This document shows, piece after piece, positions 30,742 through 42,602 of a DNA stretch of 64,000 nt (position 1 is the stretch's first letter; each line of letters begins with the position of its first letter). Where the stretch lies: NCBI GenBank assembly GCA_963070105.1, contig OY718804.1, positions 6,719,317 to 6,783,316 of the forward strand, written 5' to 3'. This DNA comes from Litomosoides sigmodontis (Eukaryota > Nematoda > Chromadorea > Rhabditida > Onchocercidae). The notes below the pieces were generated by a model that saw only the letters and a program-made list of their open reading frames with translations, made no database searches and was not told the origin of the DNA. A program made the position numbers and the translations under genes.

Positions 30742-31296
30742 TCCTCAAGTTCGTCTACTGAAAATGAAAATCTCCCACCAGAATTGTTGTTGTCAGATGA
30801 TAGTACAACAGTATCGGATCAACAGTTCATCTTGACGTCATAGAGGCGTGTACATTTCGTTAGATTCAACAAATTAACTGTAGAAATATCACTTATGCAT
30901 GAACTTTTTATTTAATGTAATCGTGATTGTGCTGAGGAAAATTTTCATAATATTTTGATTTGCAGCGAACTGTTTGATCTTTTCTGTACCGTCAAACTTA
31001 CGTTCATTTGCATACCTTCCTGTGTTAACCTGCGAACGAACTTTTATTGTCATTAATAAAGCGAGAAAATTTTCGGAAATATTTTAATAATTTGCTGACA
31101 TCGTATCACCAATTCAGTGAAATGAACAAACAATGCGTTCACTGCGATAAAGTGGATGACATTACATTAACATTTAAACTCTCAGCAAATCGATCGTTAA
31201 CTTTACTGTCCTAATTTGATGACATATTATCGTATGAGAAGAATTGATTTCAAGAAGCACTGTAAATTACGGTCGGAGTACCATAAATTAAAACAA

Positions 31297-34200
31297 TCAG
31301 ACTTTACTTAGTTCTTCTTTCAAGATCTTCTGAATACTACTGAGAATACGTGCGTCAGAAGGATTAATACCAAATGAGATGAATTCAGCTTCCGTAAGCA
31401 TCAAGAAAGTCTCACAGTCCACTTCTTGCTCCTCCAATTTCTGGCACATATCTGGAGAGCACCTTCTGTCCAGAAGATCTCGATATTTCTCTGAAAATCC
31501 AATTGAATTAATCTGTGCAAAATCATCTTTTGCGTCTATTTCGCGTGATAATTACGGTTGACGAAAGGAGCATTAGCTCAAGCTTCGTAAATATTAAACT
31601 TGATAAATTTCAAAGCAAACTGATGGCAATATAACAGACATTTGTAACATCGAGAAGGACCCTTCTTTCCTTTTCAAATAAAAAAAGTTAATATGCTCTG
31701 TTAAGGCTGCTGACGACTACTTCATCAAACTGCAAAATATTTCTAGTAGTTAATATCTGCTTTAAATAGCAATTTTATTTTACCTTTGAGGTTGCTTAAA
31801 TAAGTGAAAATTCTAAACAATAAATTAAGCTTTCGGCGCACACCGTTTGCTACTAAATTAGAATTACACAGCAAAATTCTATCAGCTAGGAAAAAAAATT
31901 AAATAGGAATTTTGGTGAAGGAAGGAATGACGGCTAACCTTCATATTTGTAAGTCGAGCACAACTCACTAATACTTCTGACCATTGGAATTTCACTGTCC
32001 TGCCAATCATTCGAATTTAACATTGTCGATAAATTTGTACTGTTCGATGAAGTCGTTGAACAGCTAATATTATAAAAGGATGTAGTAGCAGTACTTTGTC
32101 ACTTCAAACTTCTCATCAATCATTCCTTAAGTCTAACTTGACCGTTACTTTTTCGGTGATCCGGAGCCAAAATGGAACAGAGTGGATTGAAGTCTCGAGA
32201 TGCTGCTACACTGCTGTTGTCGCACATGCAAATCATTGATGTTGAACAGTGGTTCAGGTGGTTTGTAATTTGAAGATCGATGGAGAGAACTGTCCTGAAA
32301 ACTGAGAGTGCGTGAGAAGAGCTAATCGAATAATTAAGAGCAATGAAGTATATGCCTACTTTTCCAATCCTTTTAATTAGGCAATCACTCAACAAACATC
32401 GTTGCTTTTCTTCATCAACGGTGACCATAATCCTTTCTTCCTGCAAATACGACATTCGTCGTAAAAACTTTTTAAATTCTTGCTAAAAAACTTTAAAATT
32501 CTTTTATCACGAACATTGCCTTTGCTATGCAATTAGGCTTTCAATCATTTCAAACTCATTTGAAGAATAATGCATACCAACAGTGAGGTGGGGGTAGATA
32601 TAGGACTGTCAGGTCCATTGATGGCTTTGAAACAAGTACACGGTCCCTCTGGCCAGACAAGAGTATCGAATAATTCTTCGGGCACCCAATTTGATTTCAG
32701 GCCCATATTTTGAGTAACCTTCTGCAGGAAACTTAACTGGCCAACGTCTTTTCCAAATTTGATCGGCTGATGATATGCTGACTGAAATCCCACCAAACGA
32801 TCACAATGATTTAATCCAAAAATAAATGTGAAAATTTCCCTTTTTAAATGTAATTTTTCATTTTGTAAATGAAAATGAATAATAAAGCGATAAGCTATGT
32901 GCACACGACCAGTGATAAAACTGCTCATATCAACGGATCATCTAGCTTTCTGATGAAAAAAAAGGATCGGACAAATGAACAGATAGTTTTCAGTATACTT
33001 GACTCATTGCGCCTCGTCCGGAAATTTTTTGCAATATTGCGGAGATCCTTTCAATAAGACGCATTTTATGCGTTGATCCTAGCAACAACTGCTGAATGGT
33101 TGCTGTCGAAATGCCTTCTGAAGCATTAAACGTTTGTTTGATGAGGAAATTTATTAAAATGATATGACACTTCTCTTACAGCAACAATCATTGATAGGGC
33201 TATCAGCAGTGATAACAGCAGTGACAACAATGTGTGACAATATTAATCATTCCATATGAGATCGTCCGTATGAACGCTCTACAAATAGTGCAAAACTAAC
33301 ATCTGTTCTGGATGAGTGGGCGAGTTAAAATGGACAATGGCCACTGTTATCAGGAGAGCTGTCCGTTAAAATAAAACAAAACTCCCTTTTCACGTCTCTT
33401 CAGAAACATTCAACAACAACTACCCGAATTGGACGCCAATTCAAAGAGCGAAAATTGACAACCATTTGTGCTTTGACTGGCGCCCTTCCTGATCAGATAC
33501 TGTGTCAGCACATCGTTGCTGCAACTCCACTCTTTTAAAGTTCCTTCGACTAATACTAATAATTCAGGAAAGAGCTCTTTGCGAGATTCGAATTGGAAGT
33601 AAGAATTTCACTGACACTAGGCAAACATAGGAAAACAAACCCACACACAATAGCAATCATAATTGGCGTAAAACCGCACAAAGCTGCATTTATGTCGCAA
33701 TTGTGCCGAAGCAGTGTTTCTGCCTGAAATTGAAAATCTGATGGGATAGGATTGGGATGTTTTGAAAAATTTTTCCGTCATTTCAACTTACCATAGAAAT
33801 ATTACCGGTAATAGCAGCATACATCAGCGGTGTGGTACCTACTGGTAACCCAGTAAAATCATTCAAATTCATAACCCAATTCACAAGGGCCACTTGATGA
33901 TCACGTATTAGACATCGAATGTCCACGCTTTTTTTCCTTGATATCTCGTCCATCTCTGAATATTATGTCTTGTAAATAGTGGAAAATATTCCCAAGCACT
34001 TATCTTTCCTATCCCTTTTTTTCGGTCACAAACACTGTAGCTTCACGCACAAACGAATCACATGTGCACCACACATACGCGTTAAATGTGTACTTACGTG
34101 ATTCCTGAATAGTGGGCGTTCGTGTGGCAAAACAACATATTACTGGCTGATTCAGCAACTGCAGACCAAGGTCACGCAAAAGTACTGCCATTTTCAAATC

Positions 34201-35465
34201 CATCAATTGCTCAGCCAAATGAAAAGCATCAAGCTCATAGAACATGTCACGACATGGATGTTGTATGATCCTGCAAAAAGAAAATTTTTAAATTTGTTTA
34301 AAGAAATATAAGATACAGAGAAGACTGAGTGAGGAATGGAGTGACCCAAAAGTCTTCAAATAGCCAACAGTTCACAAAAAATTTGATCAAACTATGCTTT
34401 ATGTTACGAGGAACCCGGCAAACTGCAGATGGATAACTATTTGATATTGCTTTGCAGCAATTGCAGCTATTAAAGGTGTTGGAGCACGTCGTCGTGTTTG
34501 ACTTGCATATTCACGTAACAGTACTATCACGTTAAAATGACCACCAGCAGATGCTAATGATAAAGCGGTTGTGCCGTAAAATCTGAAGCGAAACGAGAAA
34601 ATTAGCTTCAAATTGAAGAATTTACACTTCACGAAATGTTAGCATTTGCAAAAGAAAAATCAAAACAAGCCAATTATCCATGAGAGATGCTGCTGATAAA
34701 CCGGAGTGATAATTTTTTTACGTTGTTCTGAGAGGGTCAGCACCATGTCTGATTAGCAATTCAATTGCTTCAACTTTTCCGTTTCGAGCAGCGTGAAGTA
34801 AAGGAGTAAATCCACAATGATTGCACTTATCAACCGACGCACCGCAATTTAATAACATTTGCATCTGTAAAGTGGAAAAGTACACTAAACATAAATACGA
34901 CTTTTCCTAATTTCAATAAAAGTTCTGAAGTATTTAAAAAGTGCTTTTTTGTTTAATTAGGGTCAAATTGTTAATTTGAACAAAATGAGTCATGCGATGT
35001 ATGAACTGGCACATGTATTTTCAATATTAATATTAGTATGAAATGACTAGTGTTGCAATTAGTCTCTATGGGAAAAACGGCTGATATGAGAGTGACAGAA
35101 GCGCTGTTCAATAATCTAGTCATGTCCAAGCGCCATTCAGTTTAGATTGATATGATTTTAAGTTTAAAAAGGCTGCAACTACTTTGACTTATAGAAAATG
35201 TGAAAAGTGGAAGAAAGCTCGGATGCAAGGCTTAGGCTCATGAACTCTCACAGTGCAATGCAAATTCGAACGAACTCACCATAGGTAGGTTACCTTGTGC
35301 GGAGGCGATCTGCAACGCTGTAATGTGGTCATCATCCGTAGCATCTGCTGATATACCATAAGCTAAGCTGCTGCTAACTCTCTGATAATCAGCCTCATAC
35401 GCAGCTGCCAAAAATGCCTCTGTCCTTTCCCACTCATCCTTTTCAATTATTTCAACTGCATCCAT
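31297..35465 (-). CDS. Ankyrin-repeat and SAM-domain protein, ANKS6 / MLT-2-like
   Basis: In vertebrates ANKS6 binds ANKS3, inversin and the NEK8 kinase at the ciliary base. In C. elegans the counterpart MLT-2 works with NIMA kinases in epidermal trafficking and moulting. Thirteen exons from 35465 down to 31297 give about 626 residues in phase. Ankyrin units fill roughly residues 20-345 (HITALQIASAQGNLPMM, CGFTPLLHAARNGKVEAIEL, YGTTALSLASAGGHFNVIVL, GTTPLMYAAITGNISMAETL, TPIMIAIVCGNDVLTQYLIR). A serine-rich linker and a C-terminal SAM domain in the last exon (31297-31490) follow. The SAM core EEQEVDCETFLMLTEAEF closely resembles ANKS6 (known: EEQEVD.E.FLTLT), more than ANKS3. The start at 35465 is the first in-frame ATG; an upstream exon is possible. 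The acceptor near 33723 and donor near 33641 may be off by one base. Confidence 0.8.
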
Positions 35466-36402
35466 TCGTCTATTCGAATTCAAATCTTCAAATTCCTCAT
35501 AAATATATTCCCACGAATATTAACAAGTTTGTCGTCTACTCTTCACGTAATTCAGTAAGTAACTCAAAAGCTCCAAAAGAATTTCAAAAAAAAAAACTAA
35601 TTTCATTCTTTTGTCGCTTGTCATTGCCTATGATTACCGAACTTTATGGGCTAACGATTATCGGCAGATAAAATATTGCTGTTAATAGTTGATATGGATA
35701 AAAGATAGAAGATGACATGGTACTGTCCATGTACTCATAGAGATCACTAATGATCACTTACAAGGGTATGACTTTTTGAATTTGATGAAATTGATTTGAT
35801 TGAGGACTTTTTAGCAGCCTAAAAAGGCTAAGAATTTTCAACTTTCTTACAATGAACATCATCCATCAAACACCTACATTTCTGCAGAACTTTTTTTTGG
35901 TTTTTTTTTTTAACTTTTAAATCAACTAACTCGTTTTTTTTGTACTATTATAGCTTACTCCCTGAAAATCAGGCATTTCCTTACGCAACATAAGCCTGAA
36001 GGGAATGGGAATTTAATCGATCTGAGAATAAAAACAGAAGGAATGACTGAACTTCATTAATTATTCAGACAGTAGGCATTAGCAATTCTATTAACACACC
36101 TGTTTAATCAACGAAGTAAGTATGCTGCTACCTCACACACAAAACATTGGTTGTTCTCCCATCTCATACTTCAGTAATTTCCTCCACGCAAAGGATGAAG
36201 CGACTGTGGACGAAGGGACTATGAGATGGCTATCAAAGCTATTCACTGATGTTTTAGTTCAACCTATGGAAGGAGGAACTTATTTAACTTATAATTTACG
36301 CTACGCGTTGATATTTCATCTGTTTGTTGTCTCTTCAGGCTAACACGTGTCTTGCTGTTACTTTCGTTTCATCTTGTAGTCTCAAATTGGTGCTTCCCTC
36401 AA
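35466..36402. other. Divergent intergenic region between ANKS6 and bHLH genes
   Basis: Likely shared promoter region for ANKS6 (-) and the bHLH gene (+). A 74-codon open frame at 36122-36343 (MLLPHTQNIGCSPISYF ...) could hold an upstream bHLH exon, but no donor joins it cleanly. Confidence 0.4.
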
Positions 36403-37662
36403 ATGCATATTGCGACAGCGCTGCAATTTGAAAAAGGACCACGAAAGGTAATAAAACGTGCTTGGGAACGTCCACCATTTATGGTCGCAAAACGAAATGC
36501 TCGAGAACGTACGCGAGTTCACGCAGTAAATCAGGTTCCACTTGTACATTAAAATAAATTCAATTTCAGGTTCACAGTTTATACACTTCAACTTTTGGCA
36601 AACCATTTTCTCTGACGCTGTGAAAGTACGTTAGCTTGATTTGAATACTGTTCTGAAGAAAAGCTTTTTGGCAATAATTCTTCATGTCTCTTGCTCCACT
36701 GAAAATAATATTTCATTTCGATCAGTTAGGGGTCGGAAGAAATTCCTCACACAGAGCAACTAAGGTGACCAACTACTACACTTTCTTCCTCACACGCCTT
36801 TCCAGACAAAATTGGTGAGACTGAAAATTCAATTTTGCAATTTAATTATTTGGGAAATATTTCATTGTAGGCTTTTGGTGCACTAAAATTTCATCTACCG
36901 ACAATACGTTCCAATGCCAAAAGAGTATCAAAACTGAAAATTCTGAGGGCTGCTATTAATTACATCGCTACGCTAACCGATTTACTTCACGTTTGTATTG
37001 CTCTTTACCGTTTGTTTTTAGCTAATTTTATTTCTAAGTAAAACACAATGACACTTCAAATTTGTTCCTTTTTTCTGTAAAATGCAAGTTATTCTAAAAC
37101 ATTTGAATATTTGCAAATGAAATTTAATTGACTGATGAAGAGTTCATACATTTTGGAATGCGACAATTGTTGTAGACCGTCAGGTTGGATACAAGACGGT
37201 CAGCATTTTTGTTATTGCTTATTATTGTGGAAGCTTGCTAATGGTAGATAGTGCAGCAGGCCGTAGCGCCCAATGAGATTATAATTCGCTTGGAAAGTTA
37301 TGAAGGACTAAGTGTGATAAGGGAGCCCTGATTTAACAGTCTTATCATTGGGTAAATGAAACCGACCAATTTACAATTCTTTTAGAATTAAAGATTTAAT
37401 GAAATTAATTAAATTAGCAAAGCTAGTAAATCGTTTGTTTAAGTAGTACATATATAATATATATATATAATATTTAATATTTTAGATAATTATTGTAGGA
37501 TGAATTTTGTACTGCTAGAGTCAACTAGAGGGGTCAGTGCTATTTCCGGTAATATACAATTCACACTGTATTTGCTTACCTTTGCAGGGAAATGCAGACG
37601 TTCCAAAGCTTAGTGCTTCAAACTGTTACTTCGAGAGCGCAATGAATAGTAAATTAATTTAA
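36403..37662 (+). CDS. Small class II bHLH transcription factor
   Basis: Three exons (36403-36534, 36871-36990, 37588-37662) join in phase 0 to 108 residues. The basic region is VAKRNARERTRVHAVNQ (about residues 28-44), helix 1 AFGALKFHLPTI, then the loop, and helix 2 KRVSKLKILRAAINYIATL, so nearly the whole protein is the DNA-binding dimerisation domain. The E and R of the basic motif needed for E-box recognition are present. The KRNARER...VN.AF..L...P pattern is nearest to the achaete-scute type among neural and mesodermal group A factors, but I do not assign an orthologue. The intron splitting the basic region from helix 1 after VNQ is a common position. The start is the first ATG in the exon; an upstream coding exon is possible. 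Confidence 0.75.
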
Positions 37663-38964
37663 TTGTTGTTTGACAATTCTCAAATTCATGGTTTCTTAAC
37701 TTTCCCATTACTTCCAACTCTTTTTCCAGTGCCGCCTGGGTGTAAACGTGACAATGAAGCATCAAGTGAGAGTAATGCAATGACGAGAGATGAAACGCAA
37801 CAGCGTCAACAACACAACAACATACGTCAAAACTCCTGTGATACTGCTCAGTGTTACAATAAACAGTACTGGCTACCTGGTCATTCTGTATTAAATTAAC
37901 AGAGTTACCCATCAGTATTCGAATCTCAACTTTGTTTGAAATGATTTGCTAAATTGACATTCGAAAGTTTCCCGTGTAAGGATAAAAAGAATGAAATTGT
38001 GAATGCGACAGCATTAATTGATCAATTTTTCAGAATACTTCCATAAATAAATTAACATATCTGTGTGCCAATGGAAATGGGACCGCTTGACAGTTCAAAC
38101 TACAATGCTTTCTCCTTCCCAGCTCCCTGCTTCCTACTGCGCCCAATTAGCCATTTTCAGCAAATCATAGGCTACACTTAAAGAAACCACTGATCAGTGA
38201 TAGTTGTTTTAAGCGCGGAATTGGTCATAAATTCTACATGCGACTTTCGTCCTCCAATCCTTCTTTCTTTTCATTTTCTGACATAATCAATCACTGACGT
38301 AAGCTTCTTTCATTAGCTGCTAAAATTTACCAAATTCTTCAACATCCCCAACCACTTACGTCACCTGTCATTTGTTACATCACAGTCATTCAACTGCTCA
38401 CAGTTTATTTTCATCAATCCCAACAGGAAATGGTTGTTGAGAGTTTGTGGTTTTGATGATAATGAGGGGTTGTTATTTACAGCGATCGGTCGGGTTCACA
38501 CTGCCGTTATTAATCTGTCCGGAGTTTGTCCGATTCTGCTCACCAATTTACGGTACGATCCGGAAAAGTGGTGCGTCCTTACTGCACGTTGACGAAGGAT
38601 AGAATTACTGACAATTTATCGCAGAAATTCATCGCTTACTGAAAATTTGTAACAGAATACTGGAAAAGTCGGCAGTGTAAATCGGTGCGAGTGAACTGCT
38701 TGAGACGACCAGTTGGGCGGAGAGACTTACTTGGTCGAGCGAGTGGTCGATGGAGCGCAGCTCGTAACAACAATGAATACTGTAAGATTTTGTTGGTGGG
38801 GAGGATGAAGCTCAGTTGGCTCGTACCGTATGGACGTAATTTAATTGACTGTTCTGATTGATGACAGTGGAAAGGATAACGTTTCAAGAGATGCTACCGG
38901 CGCACCAAATTGTCAGTAGTGGGTAAACTTGTGTGTGTGTGTTAGCTGAACAACGTGAAGAATA

Positions 38965-39015
38965 TCTCTCCTCCATAGGTATTTCAAGAGCATCGGAATA
39001 TCTATGGAGGAGAGG
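38965..39015. repeat. Hairpin with a 19 bp stem and 13-nt loop
   Basis: Arm 38965-38983 (starting tctctcctccatag) pairs with 38997-39015 (ending ctatggaggagagg): 17 Watson-Crick pairs plus two G-U pairs with no bulge. Pairing stops abruptly beyond position 38964. The stem is short for a typical animal pre-miRNA. Confidence 0.8.
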
Positions 39016-39591
39016 AACAATGTCGCCTGTATTAGGAGAGTTTACACCAAGTACAACACACAGGAAATGACGATGGAAGCTATGTTAGGCTGATTAAATG
39101 ACGAATCTTATGAATTTTTATAATTTCTGTTCGGTTTCTCTCGAGCTTCCCGATAATGGTTCAGACGATTAAGTCACTTCCATACGTGTATTTCGGTAGT
39201 GCCTGCAACAGACAGTCATTGCTCACGGAGGAATTATTACACTTGAATTCACTTACTATCCTCAAATGAAGCTACCTCCATGCACACGTCATACAGTTTG
39301 GTCGAAGTTGCTTCTTCTAGTGGTACACTCAGAACAGAACGAATTCCTCCGTAAATCAACAAATTAAAAAAATTTCACGACAAGAAGGAGAATAATTTGC
39401 TGCGAACAAGTTTATGCTCTTCTTCGAGCACACATTTCATTTGAATAATGCTGAAAAACCACTTCATTGCTTTTTGAGGTACCTACGTGACTTCTATTTC
39501 AGATCAAAAAAGTTGAATGATAGAATTACACGTTCGTTCAGAACCTTTCTCATCTGTTCTTGAAGACGATGGCATAGATGAAGAAGGCAGA

Positions 39592-39647
39592 TGGCTAGCA
39601 TAGCTAACTTGCGATAAAACCTTTTTCGGATAGATCTATGCTAGCCA
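39592..39647. repeat. Hairpin with a 12 bp perfect outer stem
   Basis: tggctagcatag (39592-39603) and ctatgctagcca (39636-39647) are exact inverted copies. Three further pairs form inside after a 2-nt bulge, leaving a 24-nt loop. It lies about 600 bp from the previous hairpin in the same non-coding region. Confidence 0.8.
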
Positions 39648-40866
39648 GATAAATGTCTCACTAGTTTGTCTTCAACTACAAAATAGCCAGAGAAAACTCC
39701 AGCGCTACTCGACATCCTATCGTCTGATTACTTTCCTAATAATTTGCAGCCACACACACCCTTGTCGTCCAGCAGCACCACGCAACGGTAATCGATTGTT
39801 TTGTAAGCTTCATTTACGGCTAACGTATTGCACGCACGCACACCATCTTTGACTACTTTGTTCAACGATGTCACCGTAAGCTCACTTTTATCACTGAACA
39901 CACTTTCTTCCTTACGTGTATCATACACTCATCTCACAAACCAACTGTGAAGCAATAATCAACCAATTAATTAAGCCACTCGTTCATCAACAGTCCAACA
40001 GTTCATCCAGTCAATCTTCACAAAACACTTCACCACTGACCACTGTTGTTACTCTCATGGGCACAATGATCGCTTTAGTGCTAACTCTAGAAGTAGTTCG
40101 AAATCAACTCTGCTCCTTTGCCTGCTGCCTACCCTTCGCGATGGAAGGCAGCTCCCGATGAGGAGTCTGAGAAGTGAAGTGGCTCTCTCAGCGGCTCCAA
40201 ATGAACTACTGAAAGGGATGCCATGAAAGGAAAGGAGACGGGAGGACAGGCAGATCAAAGGTCACATGCGCTCGGTGTGATTATTCTAGCATTAAGAGAG
40301 CTTACAGAAGCGGTTAGTCGGTTGCCGTGTGTGGTGGTTGTTGGATTGGTCGAGAAGAACGAGAAGGTGTCGTCAGTTAAGTAAGGAAGGAATTTCCGTT
40401 GTCTCTACTAGACTCGTTTCGCGTGTTCCGTGAAGACCGACTACTCGTCGTCGTCGTCATGGATGATGTATCTTTCACTCTGACAAACTTTTTTCTAGCT
40501 GACGCATGGAAAAAACGCGGTAGAAGGTTGGTCGAGAATGGAGGAAGGACGCGTTGCAAGAAGGAGAGCGGAGTATCAACTTCGGGGAGCATCCACACCG
40601 ATCACTACAAACGATGCCGAATCCTTCTACAGATCGGCATTCAGCGACGTAGAGAAACGGATGAGTGAACGGTAACCGTCATCTTTACCTGTACAGAACC
40701 ACTCGCTTCCTCCTTCCCCTTCTTGACGTTGGTACTTGAATTGTCGAACTGTTGTTGGCTCTTACGGCACTCACCCCAGAACGTTCGCTTTCTTTCGAGT
40801 GTTCGCACCGAAGGTTTTTAAGGGTCAGGTTGTTTGCCGTAATACTAACTAAACGTTTGTTTTCAG

Positions 40867-41939
40867 CAAAAATTACATTCTCTCCTGTTATTTAAAGGAA
40901 GGCCGTGCTGCAAATGTGGATGATTTTTGTATTTGCAGCCGTTGCACGGCAGTCGCCTATGCTCCTGCTTGGTGAGTGCTATTTAAATTTGAAGTAGTTG
41001 CACTCATGCGTTGTTACTTCATGCTAATAGTATGTGTGATCCGTTCCACACGCATTACATGCGCGTGGAGTTGTTACGGATCTTTGTACTGTACCGGTAT
41101 ATGATCAAATTTCAATTGCAGCTATACGTTCTGCTGTCGTGAAGTCGAAAATGTTGTAGACGGAACTTGCGCCCACGCAGAACGACTGATGCAAAAAATG
41201 AGGGATTTGAAATGCATTACTGAACATGTATCGTTTGCTAGTGTTTGCTTGGATAAGGAGGTAACTCGCTTGTCGATATGCCTGTCCTTTGGAGAAAAAA
41301 ATGTTCACTAACACTACCACTGTGGTGCAACTTCATCATTTCCGTAAAAATAGGATTTGTGATTGATGAATATCACAAAGTGCTGCAAGGAGCTGTAACG
41401 GTTGGAGAGAAGAAAGTAAAATTAATATTTTGCTTCATACAATTAGTACTTTAATGGGTAACGCGCAGAGCCCACACCGCCGTCCCAGAAATGCGAGTCA
41501 TCAAAGAAATCTCTCTCACATTAAAATCTTTTCAGGTACTAAACATATTAGCTGTGCATCCAGGCGTTTGTCAGCGGTGGCTCGGGAACATACTTACATT
41601 TACTAATCGTGAATATCGATATCTGGCTTATCGCTCCTTCAGCTACTGGGTTCATGGTAGTGAATCAAAAGGTAACAGAATGGACCCACCGCTCTGTGTT
41701 CTCAACAAGATAGTTGAGGTTTGTTTTCACTTAGAATTTCTTTTGTATGGGAATGCAGAATGCTCCAAGGAATTTTCAACTTAAAGCTTGCAAGTTCAAA
41801 ACGTGGGAATTTATAGAGGTATCCGCTGGATGATAAAATCTCCACTGGTTGTCCTGGACTGTTCTCACTGTTTGGACCTTACTTTTTCGAAGAATACGAA
41901 GAAGGTGATGATATGTGGAATTATATCGATTCCAACTGA
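40867..41939 (+). CDS. P2X7-type intracellular cysteine-domain protein, no channel (5' end unresolved)
   Basis: Exons 40867-40971, 41122-41260, 41536-41718 and 41817-41939 join in phase. The product carries the zinc/GDP-binding ballast domain known from the cytoplasmic tail of P2X7 receptors and from various stand-alone metazoan proteins. Visible hallmarks in order: C-x-C-x2-C (FCICSRC), a CC pair (YTFCCREVE), DLKCITEHVSFASVCLDKE, the VL after the last Cys, then YRYLAYRSFSYWVHG (known: .R..AYR....W..G), GNRMDPPLCVLNKIVE and the aromatic C-terminal stretch RYPLDDKISTGCPGLFSLFG, ending at TGA 41937-41939. No transmembrane segment or ATP-binding ectodomain is present in the readable part. The first exon, with the ATG, lies upstream of 40866 and I could not place it. 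Confidence 0.75.
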
Positions 41940-42602
41940 AATACAAAGACAGAATAGTGCCTCCCTGAATGAACCAATCCACATTGTGAAATGCATCGAA
42001 AGTGAATACTCAATTTACTCAATATTCAATTTTTATTACCTTTCGACGTTCTACAGTTCGAACTTGTTCATCTTTTTTGCAATAAATCTAGAAAGATAAG
42101 CTTAATTACAAAGACATGGGTAATTTATAAAGTCAGTTATAATTCAAAATCAGAATCTATCTCATTTAATTTCCCCTTTAAAAAGCTAAGGCTCGCAACT
42201 CCTATTATAAAACTGTGTTGACCATAGGCCATATGGACAGGTTAGGTGAATCAAAACAATGGAATTCACAATGATTCCATATTAAATGTAAAAGAAAAAC
42301 TGTACCAGTCTTTTTCATTTTTCATGTCACTTTTTCATTGAGAGCCGTTTTTTCAACATTTCAAAAAAATGCTTTCAACCGTAGTAATTTTGCATACAAT
42401 AGCATTTCGTAACAGTAAAAGAATGCAATTTATATAAGAACTGATGAAAGTCATGAATCAGGAAGTTACAATTATAACCAAAAATCCAGTGCAAATCACG
42501 ATTAACGAAATCATAAGCTATTGAAACAACAAAAATTTGGAGGAGAATTCGTACAATAAATTAACACGATTGAAGCACGGACATAACATGGGAAGAAACA
42601 GT
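41940..42602. other. Convergent 3' flanks of the P2X7-domain and AspRS genes
   Basis: AT-rich, no coding signal. An AATAAA-type site at about 42080 fits polyadenylation of the + strand gene. Confidence 0.6.

Larger units (their letters stand above)
37663..40866. other. Three-kilobase region without a supported gene
   Basis: Non-coding, moderately GC-rich from about 38400 on. Contains two perfect or near-perfect hairpins (38965-39015 and 39592-39647), listed separately. A minus-strand 66-codon open frame lies at 39728-39928 (includes NKVVKDGVRACNTLAVNEAY) with protein-like composition but no partner exons. Plus-strand open frames at 40399-40668 may include the missing first exon of the P2X7-domain gene; no donor could be fixed. 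Confidence 0.5.

Noticed and set aside
37610..37912. 100-codon minus-strand frame
   Set aside because: Antisense to the last bHLH exon and its 3' flank; cysteine- and histidine-rich chance frame.
39728..39928. 66-codon minus-strand frame (NKVVKDGVRACNTLAVNEAY)
   Set aside because: Protein-like composition but isolated, without splice partners or known family; not called as a gene.
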